The position numbers and the translations under genes were made by a program. A stretch of 64,000 nucleotides of DNA from Candidatus Paraprochloron terpiosi LD05 (GTDB lineage Bacteria > Cyanobacteriota > Cyanobacteriia > Cyanobacteriales > Prochloraceae), in NCBI GenBank assembly GCA_018141785.1, contig CP073341.1, positions 2,527,422-2,591,421 on the forward strand, read 5' to 3'. Under the pieces are notes generated by a model. The model worked only from the letters and a program-made list of their open reading frames with translations, searched no databases and was not told the origin of the DNA. Positions 1 to 10,007 of the stretch are shown here, piece after piece (the first letter of the stretch is position 1; each line of letters begins with the position of its first letter).

Positions 1-844
1 GAGTTAAGGTTCCAAAAACGCGACAGAAGCGAGCAACTGCTGATTTTTCATTTAATTCCCCAAACAGAGGCAGTTTGAGTGCCAATCCATCTATGGTTAA
101 ACGTCCCAGGGGAGTTTTATAATACTGTCTGAAGGCAAAAACTAAAGCTATGACAACAACGATGGGAATGATTACCCTTCGGCTTGTCATCAAGTCGCTG
201 ATCCAAAGCATAAACCTAGTTAGAGCTGGTAATTCTACCCCCAGATCTACAAAAATATTAGCAAAGATGGGAATGAGAAATATAGTCATACCAAAAAATA
301 CCACTACTGCCAAGAAACCTACTGCCATAGGGTAAGCCATGGCCGATTTTACTTGGTTTTGCAGTTTAGCCATATCTTCGAGCAATTTAGCCAAGCGGTT
401 GAGAACCTCATCTAGTACCCCCCCCACTTCCCCAGCTTGAACCATATTGACATAGAGTTTGTCAAAGCAGTCTGGATGTTTCACCATTGCCTCAGAAAGG
501 CTGGTTCCTTCTTGAACTTCTTTACGAATAGAGCGAAGGGATGTTTTGAGCTTAGGATTACTAGTCTGGTCTGATAAGATATCCAGGGATCTAACCATTG
601 CTACACCGGCATTATTCATAACAGAAAATTGACGGGAAAAGATAGCTTTATCCTTAACCGTAACTTTGCTTAACATGCTTAATACGCCGGATAAATCCAA
701 ATCCATTCCGGCTTTTTTAATTTTTCCCACTTGAGCATATTTGCTCCTTAAAATACCACGAGCCATTTCTGGAGAAGTGGCTTGAATTTTCTCCTTAGAA
801 ACTTTACCTCTTGCGTCTTTTACATCTACAATATAGGTTGCCAT
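1..844 (-). CDS. pilC: Type IV pilus inner-membrane assembly protein PilC (3' end cut by window edge)
   Basis: The reading frame opens with ATG at 844 and stays open to base 1, giving 281 residues of a family that is usually about 400 long, so the C-terminal third lies outside the window. It is a GspF/PilC-type platform protein of the type IV pilus machine, embedded in the inner (cytoplasmic) membrane, where it couples the PilB and PilT motors to pilin assembly. Visible signs are a soluble N-terminal region, the GspF-like stretch QFSVMNNAGVAMVRSLDIL at about residues 72-90, the conserved AGEVGGVLDEVL segment near 137, a first membrane span near 172-196 and another near 222-242. It lies 58 bases downstream of pilT on the same strand, the usual cyanobacterial pilB-pilT-pilC order. 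Confidence 0.93.
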   Translation of the reverse strand, partial: MATYIVDVKDARGKVSKEKIQATSPEMARGILRSKYAQVGKIKKAGMDLDLSGVLSMLSKVTVKDKAIFSRQFSVMNNAGVAMVRSLDILSDQTSNPKLKTSLRSIRKEVQEGTSLSEAMVKHPDCFDKLYVNMVQAGEVGGVLDEVLNRLAKLLEDMAKLQNQVKSAMAYPMAVGFLAVVVFFGMTIFLIPIFANIFVDLGVELPALTRFMLWISDLMTSRRVIIPIVVVIALVFAFRQYYKTPLGRLTIDGLALKLPLFGELNEKSAVARFCRVFGTLT

Positions 845-902
845 GGATTGCCTCCCAGTTCTCAATTAATCAATTTTATTCCCACTGCTTCTTCTTTATT
901 AC

Positions 903-1985
903 TTAGATAACTATCTTTCCCACTATTCGTTGGAGTTCTTCTGGCTTACTACTCTTAGCAATTGCTTCTTCTATGGTAATTTTACCGCTTTTAACCAGAC
1001 TAGCTAAAGCCTGTTCCAAAGTTTGCATACCCATTTTCATCCCCATTTGAATAGCGGAGTAAATTTGAGGTGTTTTCCCTTCTCGAATCAAATTGGCAAT
1101 AGCCGGCGTTAATACCATCCTTTCCACAACCAAGACTCGTGCAAATTCTCCCGGTTTGGGGTTTTTCCTTTGCGCCAGACATTGGCTCAAAACTGCTAAT
1201 AAAGAAGTAGACAACTGAGAGCGAACTTGTCCTTGTTCGTTTGCGGGAAAAGCGTCCACAATGCGGTCAATAGTACTAGCAGCAGAGTTAGTGTGAAGAG
1301 TTCCCAGTACCAAGTGACCTGTTTCTGCTGCTGAGATGGCCAAACTCATTGTTTCATAGTCTCGCATTTCCCCTACCAAGATTACATCGGGATCTTGTCG
1401 GAGGGATCCCTTGAGAGCACTGGCGAAACTTTTTGTATCTTCACCTCTTTGACGTTGGTGAAACAAGCTCTTAATGTTGGGAAAAACATATTCAATGGGA
1501 TCTTCCACCGTGAGGATATGTTCATGGCGGGTACGATTAATTAAATCTAACATTGCTGCCACGGTGGTGGTTTTACCGGAACCAGTTTGTCCAGTCACCA
1601 GTATCAATCCCCTCGGTCTGGCGATCATCTCCCGGACTATATCCGGCAACCCAATTATATCGAAATTGGGAATTTTAGAAGATAATGCTCTCAAGCAAGC
1701 AGCATAGCAACCTCTTTCTTTGTAAACATTAACTCGGAAGCGAGCCAATCCCCTCACTCCATAGGAGCAATCTAGTTCCCAGTTTTGTTCTAATTCCTTC
1801 CGTTGAGTATTATTCAGTATGCTGAAAATAAGTCTCTGACTCTCCTGGGAGGTGAGAGATTCCTTCCCGATGGGCTCTATGTTACCGTTGACGCGGAAAT
1901 AAATGGGCGCTCCTGCCTGAATGTGCATGTCGGAACCCCCCACTTCCACGAGATTCTCCATCAAGTCTTCAATCATTAATTCCAT
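903..1985 (-). CDS. pilT: Type IV pilus retraction ATPase PilT
   Basis: A 360-residue secretion ATPase that powers pilus retraction, hence twitching motility and natural transformation, as a cytoplasmic hexamer at the pilus base. The sequence shows the Walker A motif GQTGSGKTTT near residue 131, the Asp box TVEDPIEY, the Walker B region DPDVILVGEMRD, the His box HLVLGTLHTN, and the PilT-specific C-terminal AIANLIREGK motif, which separates retraction ATPases from PilB. The ATG start gives the normal PilT N-terminus (IEDLMENLVEVGGSDMH), and length is normal. It sits 27 bases downstream of pilB and 58 upstream of pilC on the same strand, so the three probably form one transcript. Confidence 0.96.
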   Translation of the reverse strand: MELMIEDLMENLVEVGGSDMHIQAGAPIYFRVNGNIEPIGKESLTSQESQRLIFSILNNTQRKELEQNWELDCSYGVRGLARFRVNVYKERGCYAACLRALSSKIPNFDIIGLPDIVREMIARPRGLILVTGQTGSGKTTTVAAMLDLINRTRHEHILTVEDPIEYVFPNIKSLFHQRQRGEDTKSFASALKGSLRQDPDVILVGEMRDYETMSLAISAAETGHLVLGTLHTNSAASTIDRIVDAFPANEQGQVRSQLSTSLLAVLSQCLAQRKNPKPGEFARVLVVERMVLTPAIANLIREGKTPQIYSAIQMGMKMGMQTLEQALASLVKSGKITIEEAIAKSSKPEELQRIVGKIVI

Positions 1986-2012
1986 CAGTTTCTTTCCTCC
2001 CTAGTATTAATC

Positions 2013-4025
2013 CTAGAAACGAGGTGTCATGCAATAGGGGCAATCGATCCACTCTTGCTGTAATGCTGCTTGGCAAGTAATACAGGTGAGAGAACTTTTG
2101 CGTTTTGCTTTTAATTCTGCCTCCAAGCCCGAATCAGTGAATGTAACTCTTTCTACTTCTTCTAAAGTAGTATAACCATTCCGCACCAGATTTAAGCTAT
2201 AAGCGAGCAAAGTTGTCATCCCCTCTTCCACAGCAGCTTCTTTAATTCTGTCCGTAGTGGCTCCTTCATTGATTAAAGATTGAAGTCTCTCGCTAATGGT
2301 CATTACCTCATAAACCCCAACCCGCCCTTTATAGCCTACTCCATTACACTTAGGGCAGAGAGTTTCCTTGGCTTTGGCTTCATTAATTTGCTCACTTGTC
2401 AAGGTGTTAGCTTGATAAAAAGTAACTTGATCCGAGCCAGAAGCGGACAAACCAAATCGAGCTAATTTTTCTTTCTTGGGATGATAGGAGCGACGACATT
2501 CTTCACAAACTCGGCGCATCAACCGTTGAGCCAGTACCCCCAGCAAGGCTCCAGAAATCATAAATGGTTCTACACCCATTTCATCCAGCCTGGCGATGGC
2601 TCCAGCAGCATCGTTGGTGTGGAGAGTGGTTAAGACCAAGTGACCTGTCAAAGCAGCTTCAATGGCTGTTTTCGCCGTTTCTTTATCCCTGGTCTCCCCC
2701 ACCAGAATGATATCTGGATCTTGACGCATTAGAGCACGCAGAATCGAAGCAAAATCCATGCCTTTTTGCCGAATCACCTGTACTTGGGTAATTCCGGGTA
2801 AAGAGTATTCGATGGGATCTTCTGCAGTACTGATATTCACTCCAGGAGTATTCCGTTCTGCCAGGACAGAGTATAAGGAGGTGGATTTTCCCGAGCCTGT
2901 AGGTCCAGTTACCAAAATCAAACCGAAGGGCCGACTGGCAAGTTCTCTTACAGTAGCGAGAGTTTCAGGGTCCGTAATCAATTTATCCAAACCTAGCTGA
3001 GTTGCTGAGTTATCCAAAATCCGCAGGACGACCTTTTCCCCGTAGCGGGAGGGCAAGGAGTTAACCCGGAAGTCCACCTTCCGTCCCTGAAACATCCGCC
3101 TGATTTTCCCATCTTGGGGTAGGCGCTGTTCGGCAATATCCAACTCCGCCATGATTTTGAAACGAGCCGCCACTGCTTTGGTTATTTTCTTTGGTAACTT
3201 GAAAACCTGAGTCAAGACTCCATCTTTACGATAGCGGATGCGCAAAAACTCTTCTTGGGGTTCCAGGTGAATGTCTGAAACACCTTCGTTTAAAGCTTTG
3301 GCTAAAATCTTATTCCCCAGGTTGATGATCGGTGCCCCCTGAGCATCCCTCGTGGAGCCCAGGTCATCCTCTACTACATCCTCTAAGTTTTCTGAGCTCC
3401 CTATACCTTCTAAGTTGGCTATGTCATCAGTAACATCAATAGCTTGCTCGGATTGTTGTTTTTCCTTTTGTTTGTTTGTTTCAGTTAGGCAATCTTCTAG
3501 GAGCTTCTCGTAATCCGACTTGGTAATCACCAACCGCTGAAGTTCCAGTCCTTGATTACTAACGATGCGCTTCAGCTCGTCTCTTGCTGCAAGGTCATCC
3601 GGTTTGACCATTGCTACTACCAGTGAGGGCGGATCCGTTTCTTTCTTGCCTAAGGGCAGGAGTTGGTAGCGCCTTGCTATATCAATGGAAATGATGGATG
3701 GAACTAATTGGCCAATCTCGGCATTCCCAATGGGAGTAATTTCCGGATCGAAGGAATCCACACCGTAAAGAATTTTTCGTTCAAATAGATGATTTTTCTT
3801 GTACTGGCGCTGTAGATCAGGAGCAAGTTCCTGCCCGGTGATTTCTTCTAAGACTTGATTGAGAGGACGAAGGGTTGAGCGGGTTTCTGCTAGCGCCATT
3901 TCCATCTGAGTACGATCAGCATAACCCAACTCGATCAGCTTATTGCCGAAGGGAGAAAAATCATTACGCAGGGCGATTGCTTGCATATTCGCTCTCTTTA
4001 TTGATGGTGATGATGAATTAGTCAT
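2013..4025 (-). CDS. pilB: Type IV pilus extension ATPase PilB
   Basis: A 670-residue GspE/PilB-family motor ATPase that drives pilin polymerisation. An N-terminal GspE-N (MshEN-like) region covers about residues 20-190, followed by an acidic linker, then the ATPase core: SDIHLEPQ near 250, Walker A GPTGSGKSTS near 373, Asp box STAEDPIEY, Walker B DPDIILVGETRD and His box HLVLTTLHTND. Zn-binding cysteine pairs CEEC and CPKC follow the core as in PilB. A further C-terminal tail carries CITC and CPYC, a second zinc-ribbon-like extension. It is first of the pilB-pilT-pilC run and is divergent from grpE across a 226-bp spacer. An internal ATG (about residue 14) is an alternative start. Confidence 0.95.
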   Translation of the reverse strand: MTNSSSPSIKRANMQAIALRNDFSPFGNKLIELGYADRTQMEMALAETRSTLRPLNQVLEEITGQELAPDLQRQYKKNHLFERKILYGVDSFDPEITPIGNAEIGQLVPSIISIDIARRYQLLPLGKKETDPPSLVVAMVKPDDLAARDELKRIVSNQGLELQRLVITKSDYEKLLEDCLTETNKQKEKQQSEQAIDVTDDIANLEGIGSSENLEDVVEDDLGSTRDAQGAPIINLGNKILAKALNEGVSDIHLEPQEEFLRIRYRKDGVLTQVFKLPKKITKAVAARFKIMAELDIAEQRLPQDGKIRRMFQGRKVDFRVNSLPSRYGEKVVLRILDNSATQLGLDKLITDPETLATVRELASRPFGLILVTGPTGSGKSTSLYSVLAERNTPGVNISTAEDPIEYSLPGITQVQVIRQKGMDFASILRALMRQDPDIILVGETRDKETAKTAIEAALTGHLVLTTLHTNDAAGAIARLDEMGVEPFMISGALLGVLAQRLMRRVCEECRRSYHPKKEKLARFGLSASGSDQVTFYQANTLTSEQINEAKAKETLCPKCNGVGYKGRVGVYEVMTISERLQSLINEGATTDRIKEAAVEEGMTTLLAYSLNLVRNGYTTLEEVERVTFTDSGLEAELKAKRKSSLTCITCQAALQQEWIDCPYCMTPRF

Positions 4026-4130
4026 AGAGCATAGCCTGGGGTTGAAACCCCAGGAAGTGAAAATATGTCCTTATAAGATTGATAGTTCTTCAAATTTCAG
4101 GTAGAATGACTAACCTTTGAATGTAGAATC

Positions 4131-4162
4131 TTGACGTAACCATGGGAGAAGGCTGTTATAAT
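4131..4162 (+). promoter_or_regulatory. Candidate sigma70-type promoter for grpE-dnaK
   Basis: TTGACG at 4131-4136 and a perfect TATAAT at 4157-4162 lie about 90 bases before the grpE ATG. The 20-base spacer is longer than the usual 16-18, so the -35 assignment is weak; the -10 alone is good. No CIRCE-type inverted repeat (TTAGCACTC-N9-GAGTGCTAA) was seen in this spacer. Confidence 0.35.
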
Positions 4163-4251
4163 TTGCCTTATTATTATAGTAATAGGTAAATGCCTCTACA
4201 AACCCCAGTGGTCGAAGCAAGGACTCAATTAATTTAGATTATAAGTATACT

Positions 4252-4977
4252 ATGACAGGAGCAGCTCAACAGCCAGAGACCAACAACTCCTCTTCAGAGA
4301 AAGAGAAAATACCAAAACCCACCGAGTCACAATCAGAGGGGGTCAAGGCAGCCAATCAACCTTCTGATGATGGGAAACAACCAGAAGCATCAGTGGCTCC
4401 TGCCGACCATCCTGCCCTTGTTACACTGCAACAAGAAATTGCGTCGCTAAGAACTCAGTTAGAACTGCAAAGCAAACAAGCAGATGCTTTAAAGGCTCAA
4501 TATATAAGGTGCGTGGCGGATTTTGAGAATTTCCGCAAACGGACCGAAAAAACACAAGAAGAACTCCAGCATAGGGTAAAGGGGGAGACAATTACTGAAT
4601 TACTACCAGTGATAGATAATTTCGAGCGAGCACGGGTACAGATTAAGCCGAAGACGGATGAGGAAAGTTCAATTCACAAGAGCTACCAAGGAGTGTACCG
4701 ACAACTGGTAGATGCTCTCAAAAGGATTGGCGTTTCGGCAATGCGTCCCGAAGGTGAACCATTCGACCCCAATTTCCATGAAGCAGTGGTACGAGAACAG
4801 ACTTCGGAATATCCTGAAGGTACGGTAATGGAGCAATTGCAGCGGGGCTATTTACTCGGGTCACGAGTTCTCCGTCATGCTATGGTGAAAGTTGCTACGG
4901 CTCCTGAACCTGTGGTATCTTCAGAGGAAGAGAGCGGGACAGCCACTGATGTAGACTCCTCGCCTCAAGAAAACTAA
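4252..4977 (+). CDS. grpE: GrpE nucleotide exchange factor
   Basis: A 241-residue GrpE, the dimeric cofactor that releases ADP from DnaK in the cytoplasmic Hsp70 cycle. The first ~55 residues are low-complexity and polar, then a long heptad helix ([18 protein letters not shown]) forms the dimer stalk, followed by the family hallmark [11 protein letters not shown] and the C-terminal beta-wing region ending in [16 protein letters not shown] polar tail closes the protein. The gene is 45 bases upstream of dnaK and followed by dnaJ, a standard chaperone operon, so co-expression with its partners is expected. Confidence 0.95.
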   Translation: MTGAAQQPETNNSSSEKEKIPKPTESQSEGVKAANQPSDDGKQPEASVAPADHPALVTLQQEIASLRTQLELQSKQADALKAQYIRCVADFENFRKRTEKTQEELQHRVKGETITELLPVIDNFERARVQIKPKTDEESSIHKSYQGVYRQLVDALKRIGVSAMRPEGEPFDPNFHEAVVREQTSEYPEGTVMEQLQRGYLLGSRVLRHAMVKVATAPEPVVSSEEESGTATDVDSSPQEN

Positions 4978-5022
4978 TCAGTCTGGAAGACTGATAAACA
5001 AGGAAACTGCCAAACGGGGCAA

Positions 5023-6942
5023 ATGGAAAAAGTTATTGGGATAGATCTGGGAACCACCAATAGTTGTGTTGCCGTCCTCGAAGGAGGTAAACCGATTGTT
5101 GTCCCCAACGGGGAAGGGGGACGAACAACTCCCAGTATAGTAGGATTTGGCCAAGAGAATGAGCGTCTAGTAGGTGAGTTAGCTAAACGACAGTCTGTTA
5201 CCAATGCCGAAAATACTGTCTCTAGTATCAAGCGCTTTATCGGGCGTCGCTGGGATGATACAACTCCAGAAAGGTCTCGTGTACCTTATACTTGTGTCCA
5301 AGGTCAAGACAATACTGTTCTTGTTCAGATTCGAGGACGTAATTATACCGCCCAGGAAATCTCCGCTATGATTCTGCAAAAGCTGAAAGCAGATGCAGAA
5401 AACTTCCTTGGTGCATCAGTTACTCAGGCAGTAATTACTGTCCCAGCATACTTTACCGATGCCCAGCGACAAGCTACTAAAGATGCAGGCACCATCGCAG
5501 GTCTTGAAGTTTTACGGATTATTAACGAACCAACTGCTGCTGCACTAGCCTATGGACTAGATAAGCAAAATCTCCAACAATATATCTTGGTGTTTGACTT
5601 TGGCGGCGGGACTTTCGATGTCTCTATCCTCCAACTGGGAGAAGGTGTCTTTGAAGTGAAAGCTACTTCTGGCAACAACCATTTGGGTGGGGATGACTTT
5701 GATAATGTCATCGTGAGCTGGATGTTGCAAAAATTCAAAACTGATGAAGGCATCAACTTGGCAACTGATAAAATGGCACTTCAGCGCTTGCGAGAAGCAG
5801 GGGAAAAAGCAAAAATAGAACTGTCGAGTACTTTAAGCACTTCCATCAATTTACCTTTCATTACTGCTGATGAGACCGGACCTAAACACTTGGAGATGGA
5901 ACTTTCTCGGGCTAAATTCGAGGAATTGTCAACCAGACTGTACCCAGCAACAATAAAGCCAGTAAAACAGGCTCTCCAAGATTGCGAACTTCAACCCGAT
6001 GACATCGACCACATCCTCCTCGTAGGAGGTTCCACTCGTATTCCCGCCGTAAGCGGGGCAATTAAAAAGGTTTTCGGCAATAAAGAACCAGATCGCTCCC
6101 TGAACCCCGATGAAGCAGTGGCATTGGGTGCAGCAATCCAGGGGGGAGTCTTAGGAGGAGAAGTAGAAGATGTTCTCCTCTTGGATGTTACTCCTCTCTC
6201 ATTAGGAATTGAAACCCAAGGGAAAGTTTTTACGAAAGTTATCGAGCGCAATACCACCATTCCTACCAGTAAGTCCCAAACTTTTACCACAGCTACAGAT
6301 GGACAAACATCGGTAGAAGTCCACGTTCTTCAAGGAGAACGAGCCATGGCAAAAGACAATAAAAGTTTGGGCAAATTCCTGTTCACAGGTATTCCCCCTG
6401 CCCCCCGAGGCTTACCTCAAATTGAGGTCAGCTTTGAAATAGATGTGAATGGCATTCTCCAAGTGGGCGCTCAAGATAAAGGAACGGGACTGGAACAGAA
6501 TATCCGCATTACCAATACCGGGGGATTAAACTCTCACGAGCTGGAGCGAATGGGAGCTGATGCGGAAAAATATACAGAACTCGACAGGCTGAAGCTTCAG
6601 GAGGTAGAATTGCAGAATCAAGCAGAAAGCTTCTTCTATAGCTACGAACGGACGATTAAGGAAAATAGGGACTTGATTCCAGAGGATCTGAAGGAAAGAC
6701 TGGAAAAGAAAAAGCAACAACTGGCAGCAACTTTGGAGAATTCCTCGCCTACAATGGAAGAGATAACGTTAGGACGAAGGATACTGGAAGAATTCCAGGA
6801 AATGTTGTTGGCAGTCGGTAGCGATGTTTATAATCAAACGAATAGAGGAGTGGATCCGGAGTTGGAAACTGTCATCGGAATGTCTGAAGAGTTTAACATT
6901 GAGTTTGATGAGGAAGGAACTATAACAGGTAATTATGAATAA
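5023..6942 (+). CDS. dnaK: Hsp70 chaperone DnaK
   Basis: A 639-residue full-length Hsp70. The N-terminal ATPase domain shows the phosphate-1 motif [13 protein letters not shown], phosphate-2 [14 protein letters not shown] and the adenosine motif [12 protein letters not shown]; the substrate-binding domain starts near residue 390 after the linker [15 protein letters not shown]. The tail ends ITGNYE with no EEVD or Gly/Cys-rich extension. It folds client proteins with the DnaJ and GrpE encoded on either side. Cyanobacteria usually carry several dnaK genes; the grpE-dnaK-dnaJ arrangement is the one normally called dnaK2, but copy assignment is inferred from context only. Confidence 0.97.
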   Translation: MEKVIGIDLGTTNSCVAVLEGGKPIVVPNGEGGRTTPSIVGFGQENERLVGELAKRQSVTNAENTVSSIKRFIGRRWDDTTPERSRVPYTCVQGQDNTVLVQIRGRNYTAQEISAMILQKLKADAENFLGASVTQAVITVPAYFTDAQRQATKDAGTIAGLEVLRIINEPTAAALAYGLDKQNLQQYILVFDFGGGTFDVSILQLGEGVFEVKATSGNNHLGGDDFDNVIVSWMLQKFKTDEGINLATDKMALQRLREAGEKAKIELSSTLSTSINLPFITADETGPKHLEMELSRAKFEELSTRLYPATIKPVKQALQDCELQPDDIDHILLVGGSTRIPAVSGAIKKVFGNKEPDRSLNPDEAVALGAAIQGGVLGGEVEDVLLLDVTPLSLGIETQGKVFTKVIERNTTIPTSKSQTFTTATDGQTSVEVHVLQGERAMAKDNKSLGKFLFTGIPPAPRGLPQIEVSFEIDVNGILQVGAQDKGTGLEQNIRITNTGGLNSHELERMGADAEKYTELDRLKLQEVELQNQAESFFYSYERTIKENRDLIPEDLKERLEKKKQQLAATLENSSPTMEEITLGRRILEEFQEMLLAVGSDVYNQTNRGVDPELETVIGMSEEFNIEFDEEGTITGNYE

Positions 6943-7019
6943 ATTAATTCAAACATATTTAGCGTCAATAACATAATTTAAGCATATCCGTACAATAGTT
7001 ACGAAAAGAGTAAAGTTTT

Positions 7020-8147
7020 ATGCCAGGCGACTACTATGAAATCCTCGGTGTTTCCCGTGACGCTAGCAAAGAAGATCTAAAACGTGCTTACCGTCGCCTA
7101 GCTCGGAAATATCATCCTGACGTGAATAAGGAACGAGGAGCAGAAGAACGTTTTAAGGAAATTAATCGCGCTTACGAAGTTCTCTCAGAACCAGAAATGC
7201 GGGCGCGATACGATCGCTTTGGTGAAGCTGGGGTCTCTTCCGGTGCAGGGGGGAGTCCTGATTTCGGCGATGTTGGAGGTTTTGCCGATATCTTTGAAAC
7301 CATTTTCAGTGGCTTTGGAGGTATGGGAGGTCAAACTACTTCCCGTCGCCGTAGCGGTCCAACTCAAGGTGACGATCTGCGCCTAGATTTAAAATTAGAA
7401 TTTCGCGAGGCGATTTTTGGCGGGGAAAAAGAAATTCGCATTCCCCATTTAGAAATTTGTCAGGTTTGTAACGGTACTGGTGCGAAGCCGGGAACGGGAG
7501 TGCGGACTTGCCCCACTTGTAACGGTAGCGGTCAAGTGCGCCGTGCTACCCGAACTCCTTTTGGTAGCTTTGCTCAAGTCTCTACTTGTCCTACTTGTAA
7601 TGGAGAGGGACAAATCATTGAAGAGAAGTGCTCCAACTGCGGTGGTGCAGGTCGCAAACAGGAAACGAAAAAGCTGAAAATTACCATTCCCCCTGGAGTA
7701 GATCATGGCACTCGTCTGCGGGTTGCTCGTGAAGGAGATGCGGGAGTTAGAGGTGGTGTCCCTGGGGATTTATATGTTTATTTGTTTGTTGAACCAGACG
7801 AGGAGTTTACCAGGGATGGGATTAACATCCATTCGGAAATTACCATTAGTTACTTGCAGGCAATTCTCGGTTGTCGCTTGAAAGTAAATACTGTGGATGG
7901 GAAGGAGGAATTAACCATTCCTTCGGGATTGCAACCTAATACGGTGCTGAAACTGGAAACGAAAGGGGTTCCTAAGTTAGGCAATGCGGTTAGTCGGGGG
8001 GATCATTTCATTACGGTTAAAGTAGAAATTCCTACTCGGTGTTCGGCTGAGGAACGAGAATTATTGGAGCAACTGGCTAAAATAAAAGGAGAAAGTACAG
8101 GGAAAGGGGGATTGGAAGGGTTTTTAGGAGGTCTGTTTCATAAATGA
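7020..8147 (+). CDS. dnaJ: Type I J-domain co-chaperone DnaJ
   Basis: A 375-residue class I DnaJ that stimulates DnaK ATP hydrolysis and delivers clients. Domains in order: J domain (residues ~4-67) with the HPD loop in KYHPDVNK, a Gly/Phe-rich linker, a zinc-binding cysteine-rich region with four CxxCxGxG-type repeats ([32 protein letters not shown]), then the C-terminal substrate-binding domain with [13 protein letters not shown]. The stop overlaps the next start by four bases (ATGA), so the downstream TusA-like gene is probably translationally coupled. Confidence 0.97.
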   Translation: MPGDYYEILGVSRDASKEDLKRAYRRLARKYHPDVNKERGAEERFKEINRAYEVLSEPEMRARYDRFGEAGVSSGAGGSPDFGDVGGFADIFETIFSGFGGMGGQTTSRRRSGPTQGDDLRLDLKLEFREAIFGGEKEIRIPHLEICQVCNGTGAKPGTGVRTCPTCNGSGQVRRATRTPFGSFAQVSTCPTCNGEGQIIEEKCSNCGGAGRKQETKKLKITIPPGVDHGTRLRVAREGDAGVRGGVPGDLYVYLFVEPDEEFTRDGINIHSEITISYLQAILGCRLKVNTVDGKEELTIPSGLQPNTVLKLETKGVPKLGNAVSRGDHFITVKVEIPTRCSAEERELLEQLAKIKGESTGKGGLEGFLGGLFHK

Positions 8148-8383
8148 ACCATCCCGTTGCCCATGATATTTTAGATCTGCGGGGTACCCCTTGCCCCATT
8201 AATTTTGTCCGCATTAAACTGCGTCTGCAACAAATGAGTCCCGGATCTCTGCTGGAGGTGTGGCTGGATCCGGGAGAGCCAATGGAACAAGTGCCTGATA
8301 GTTTAAGGCTAGAAGGTTACGAGTTAGATTCCATTGAAGACCGCAGTGAGTTTTTTGCTCTGAGAGTAAAACGACCTGTCTAA
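8144..8383 (+). CDS. TusA/SirA-family sulfurtransferase-like protein
   Basis: A 79-residue protein with the TusA fold signature: [16 protein letters not shown] near residue 12, with the Cys that carries persulfide sulfur in characterised TusA proteins. The second proline of the usual CPxP is Asn here (CPIN), a common variant in the broader family. Expected role is sulfur relay to tRNA thiolation or cofactor assembly; the exact target is unknown. The start overlaps the dnaJ stop by four bases, so it belongs to the chaperone operon. The sequence after its stop is transposon debris. Confidence 0.82.
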   Translation: MNHPVAHDILDLRGTPCPINFVRIKLRLQQMSPGSLLEVWLDPGEPMEQVPDSLRLEGYELDSIEDRSEFFALRVKRPV

Positions 8384-8403
8384 AGTTGACTCTCCCCGCG
8401 AAG

Positions 8404-8592
8404 TCAGCGACGGAAATTCATAAGCCGCCCAAAAACGGACTCATACTCGGGCGAAGTCAAAGCGCCTCTACCCAGTTGGCTGAGGTCAAGCCCCAGCTTT
8501 CTGGCTACTTTCTTGAGAATGTTGGCTGCACCATTAGCATCGGCATTAACACGATGCCCCCCAGCAGTTAGGCTGAGTTTTTTCTTTTCATC
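8404..8592 (-). pseudogene. C-terminal scrap of an IS200/IS605-family TnpB
   Basis: On the minus strand the frame closing at 8404-8406 reads GGHRVNADANGAANILKKVA followed by a Leu/Arg-rich tail. HRVNADxNGAxNIL is the end of the TnpB RuvC-like domain, with the final catalytic Asp, found at the C-terminus of many cyanobacterial TnpB proteins. A stop codon upstream in frame at about 8592 limits it to ~62 residues, so everything N-terminal is missing. It is a dead fragment of a transposon-associated RNA-guided nuclease, sitting between the tusA-like gene and a HicB scrap. Confidence 0.8.
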
Positions 8593-8620
8593 ATAAGATT
8601 ATGTTGATAAAATACCATAA

Positions 8621-8731
8621 TTTCCTGGTTGTGTTAGCCAAGGCAAGACAATGGATGAGGCAATTGATAACATTAAGGATGCCATTAGAGGATATCTTCA
8701 TGTTCAAGCAAAGCACCAACCATCATTTTGA
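8621..8731 (+). pseudogene. Fragment of a HicB-family antitoxin
   Basis: A 36-codon open stretch after an in-frame TAA reads FPGCVSQGKTMDEAIDNIKD and continues AIRGYLHVQAKHQ. This is the core of the HicB/UPF0150 partial RNase H fold (typically LPGCVSQGxTxDEAxxNIKEAI). The N-terminal strand and start codon are missing and no HicA toxin is visible nearby. It lies directly beside the TnpB scrap, so insertion or deletion around that element probably removed the rest. Confidence 0.75.
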
Positions 8732-8786
8732 AGGAGTAGAATATGATATGATAAATATGGTATTAGTTTATTAACTCCTAACAAAG

Positions 8787-9494
8787 ATGAAAGTTTTTAT
8801 CGTCCACGCTCACCACGAACCCAAAAGCTTTAATGGGGCATTGACTCGTTGTGCGGAAAAAGTGTTAAAGGAAAATGGCCATGAGGTAATAATCTCAGAC
8901 CTCTACGCTATGAAGTTCGATGCTATTTCAGACCGTCGCAATTTTACTACTCAAAAAGACCCTGATTATCTCAAACAGCAACAAGAAGAAATATATGCCA
9001 CAGAGATAGATAGTTTTGCCGCAGATATTCAAGCAGAAATGGAGAAATTATTTTGGTGCGACAAATTGATTTTTCAATTTCCTCTCTGGTGGTTTTCCCT
9101 TCCAGCAGTTCTCAAAGGTTGGGTAGACCGAGTCTTTGCTATGGGAAAAATATATGGTGGTGGTAAGTGGTACGATAATGGGGTATTTTTAGGAAAAATG
9201 GCAATGCTTTCTCTTACTACGGGAGGACTCCCAACTATGTATAGTGCCACAGGTTTAAATGGAGATATTAATTCCATTCTCTTTCCCATTAATCATGGCA
9301 TTCTTCGCTTTGTTGGTTTTGATGTTTTGCCTCCTTTTATTGCCTGGGCAGTTTCCCGCGTGGGGGACAAAAAACGGGAAGAATATTTGGCACAATATAC
9401 TCAAAGACTGCTGAGTTTAGAAAGTACTGAACCTCTGATTTATCCTAAGTTGAAGGATTTCGATATGACAACTTTCCAGTTGTTGTCAAAATAA
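8787..9494 (+). CDS. NAD(P)H:quinone oxidoreductase (flavodoxin-like fold)
   Basis: A 235-residue protein of the NQO1/MdaB/KefF group, cytoplasmic FAD/FMN enzymes that reduce quinones by two electrons. Seen: the N-terminal flavodoxin-like start MKVFIVHAHHEPKSFNGAL, the hallmark FQFPLWWFSLPAVLKGWVDRV near residue 95, followed by FAMGKIYGGGKWYD and LTTGG. Length is normal for the group. It stands alone between transposon/antitoxin debris and the decarboxylase remnant, with AT-rich upstream sequence. Physiological substrate cannot be read from the sequence. Confidence 0.88.
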   Translation: MKVFIVHAHHEPKSFNGALTRCAEKVLKENGHEVIISDLYAMKFDAISDRRNFTTQKDPDYLKQQQEEIYATEIDSFAADIQAEMEKLFWCDKLIFQFPLWWFSLPAVLKGWVDRVFAMGKIYGGGKWYDNGVFLGKMAMLSLTTGGLPTMYSATGLNGDINSILFPINHGILRFVGFDVLPPFIAWAVSRVGDKKREEYLAQYTQRLLSLESTEPLIYPKLKDFDMTTFQLLSK

Positions 9495-9620
9495 TTCATC
9501 TTTACTTTGGGCGACCTTTGGGTTCGGAAGGATCTGGTCACTATCATTGGGCGACCAGGTTCGCTACAGGACTACCTCAGAGCGATCGCTATTAGTCTCC
9601 TAATTTAAGCAGCCGCAGAA

Positions 9621-10007
9621 ATGGATAATCCGGGTGACCTAGGAGTTTGTTGGGACTCTTTCGAGGAGGAGCCAAACTCTAAGAAACGAAGAGGGCTGAA
9701 GCTGGATGTTTTCGATCCCCAATTGTTTCGGAAGAATGGGGAGATGGTTATTGCCAAATTGGAAAACTATTTAGGTGACTTCTCCATTAGGGGACTTGCC
9801 CTCACCGATCCTTCTGTTCTGTTGCAGACGGCAAAAGACCTGATGACCTCCGAAATTGAGGATGAAGAAAAGCTAGGGGCGATTATTGACTTGTATATTA
9901 GAACCGGGATACAGGTTCACTCGCCGGGGTATATGGGGCGACAATTTTCCGGTGTGATTCCCTTAGCTAGTATTATTGATTTCATGATAGTACTGTCAAT
10001 GAGTTAG
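9621..10007 (+). pseudogene. N-terminal fragment of a PLP-dependent decarboxylase-like protein
   Basis: The 128-codon frame ends in HSPGYMGRQFSGVIPLASII, a segment I recognise from the N-terminal part of cyanobacterial group II pyridoxal-dependent decarboxylase-like proteins, which are normally near 490 residues. After about base 9985 the homology stops, and the last residues (FMIVLSMS) read out of frame through unrelated sequence. The lysine-bearing core and C-terminal domain are absent, so this is a truncated gene. The deletion joins it directly to an unrelated C-terminal fragment (9980-10282). Confidence 0.65.

Noticed and set aside
8386-8571. 61-codon plus-strand open frame after the tusA-like gene
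   Set aside because: It is the antisense of the TnpB C-terminal fragment, which has clear protein homology.
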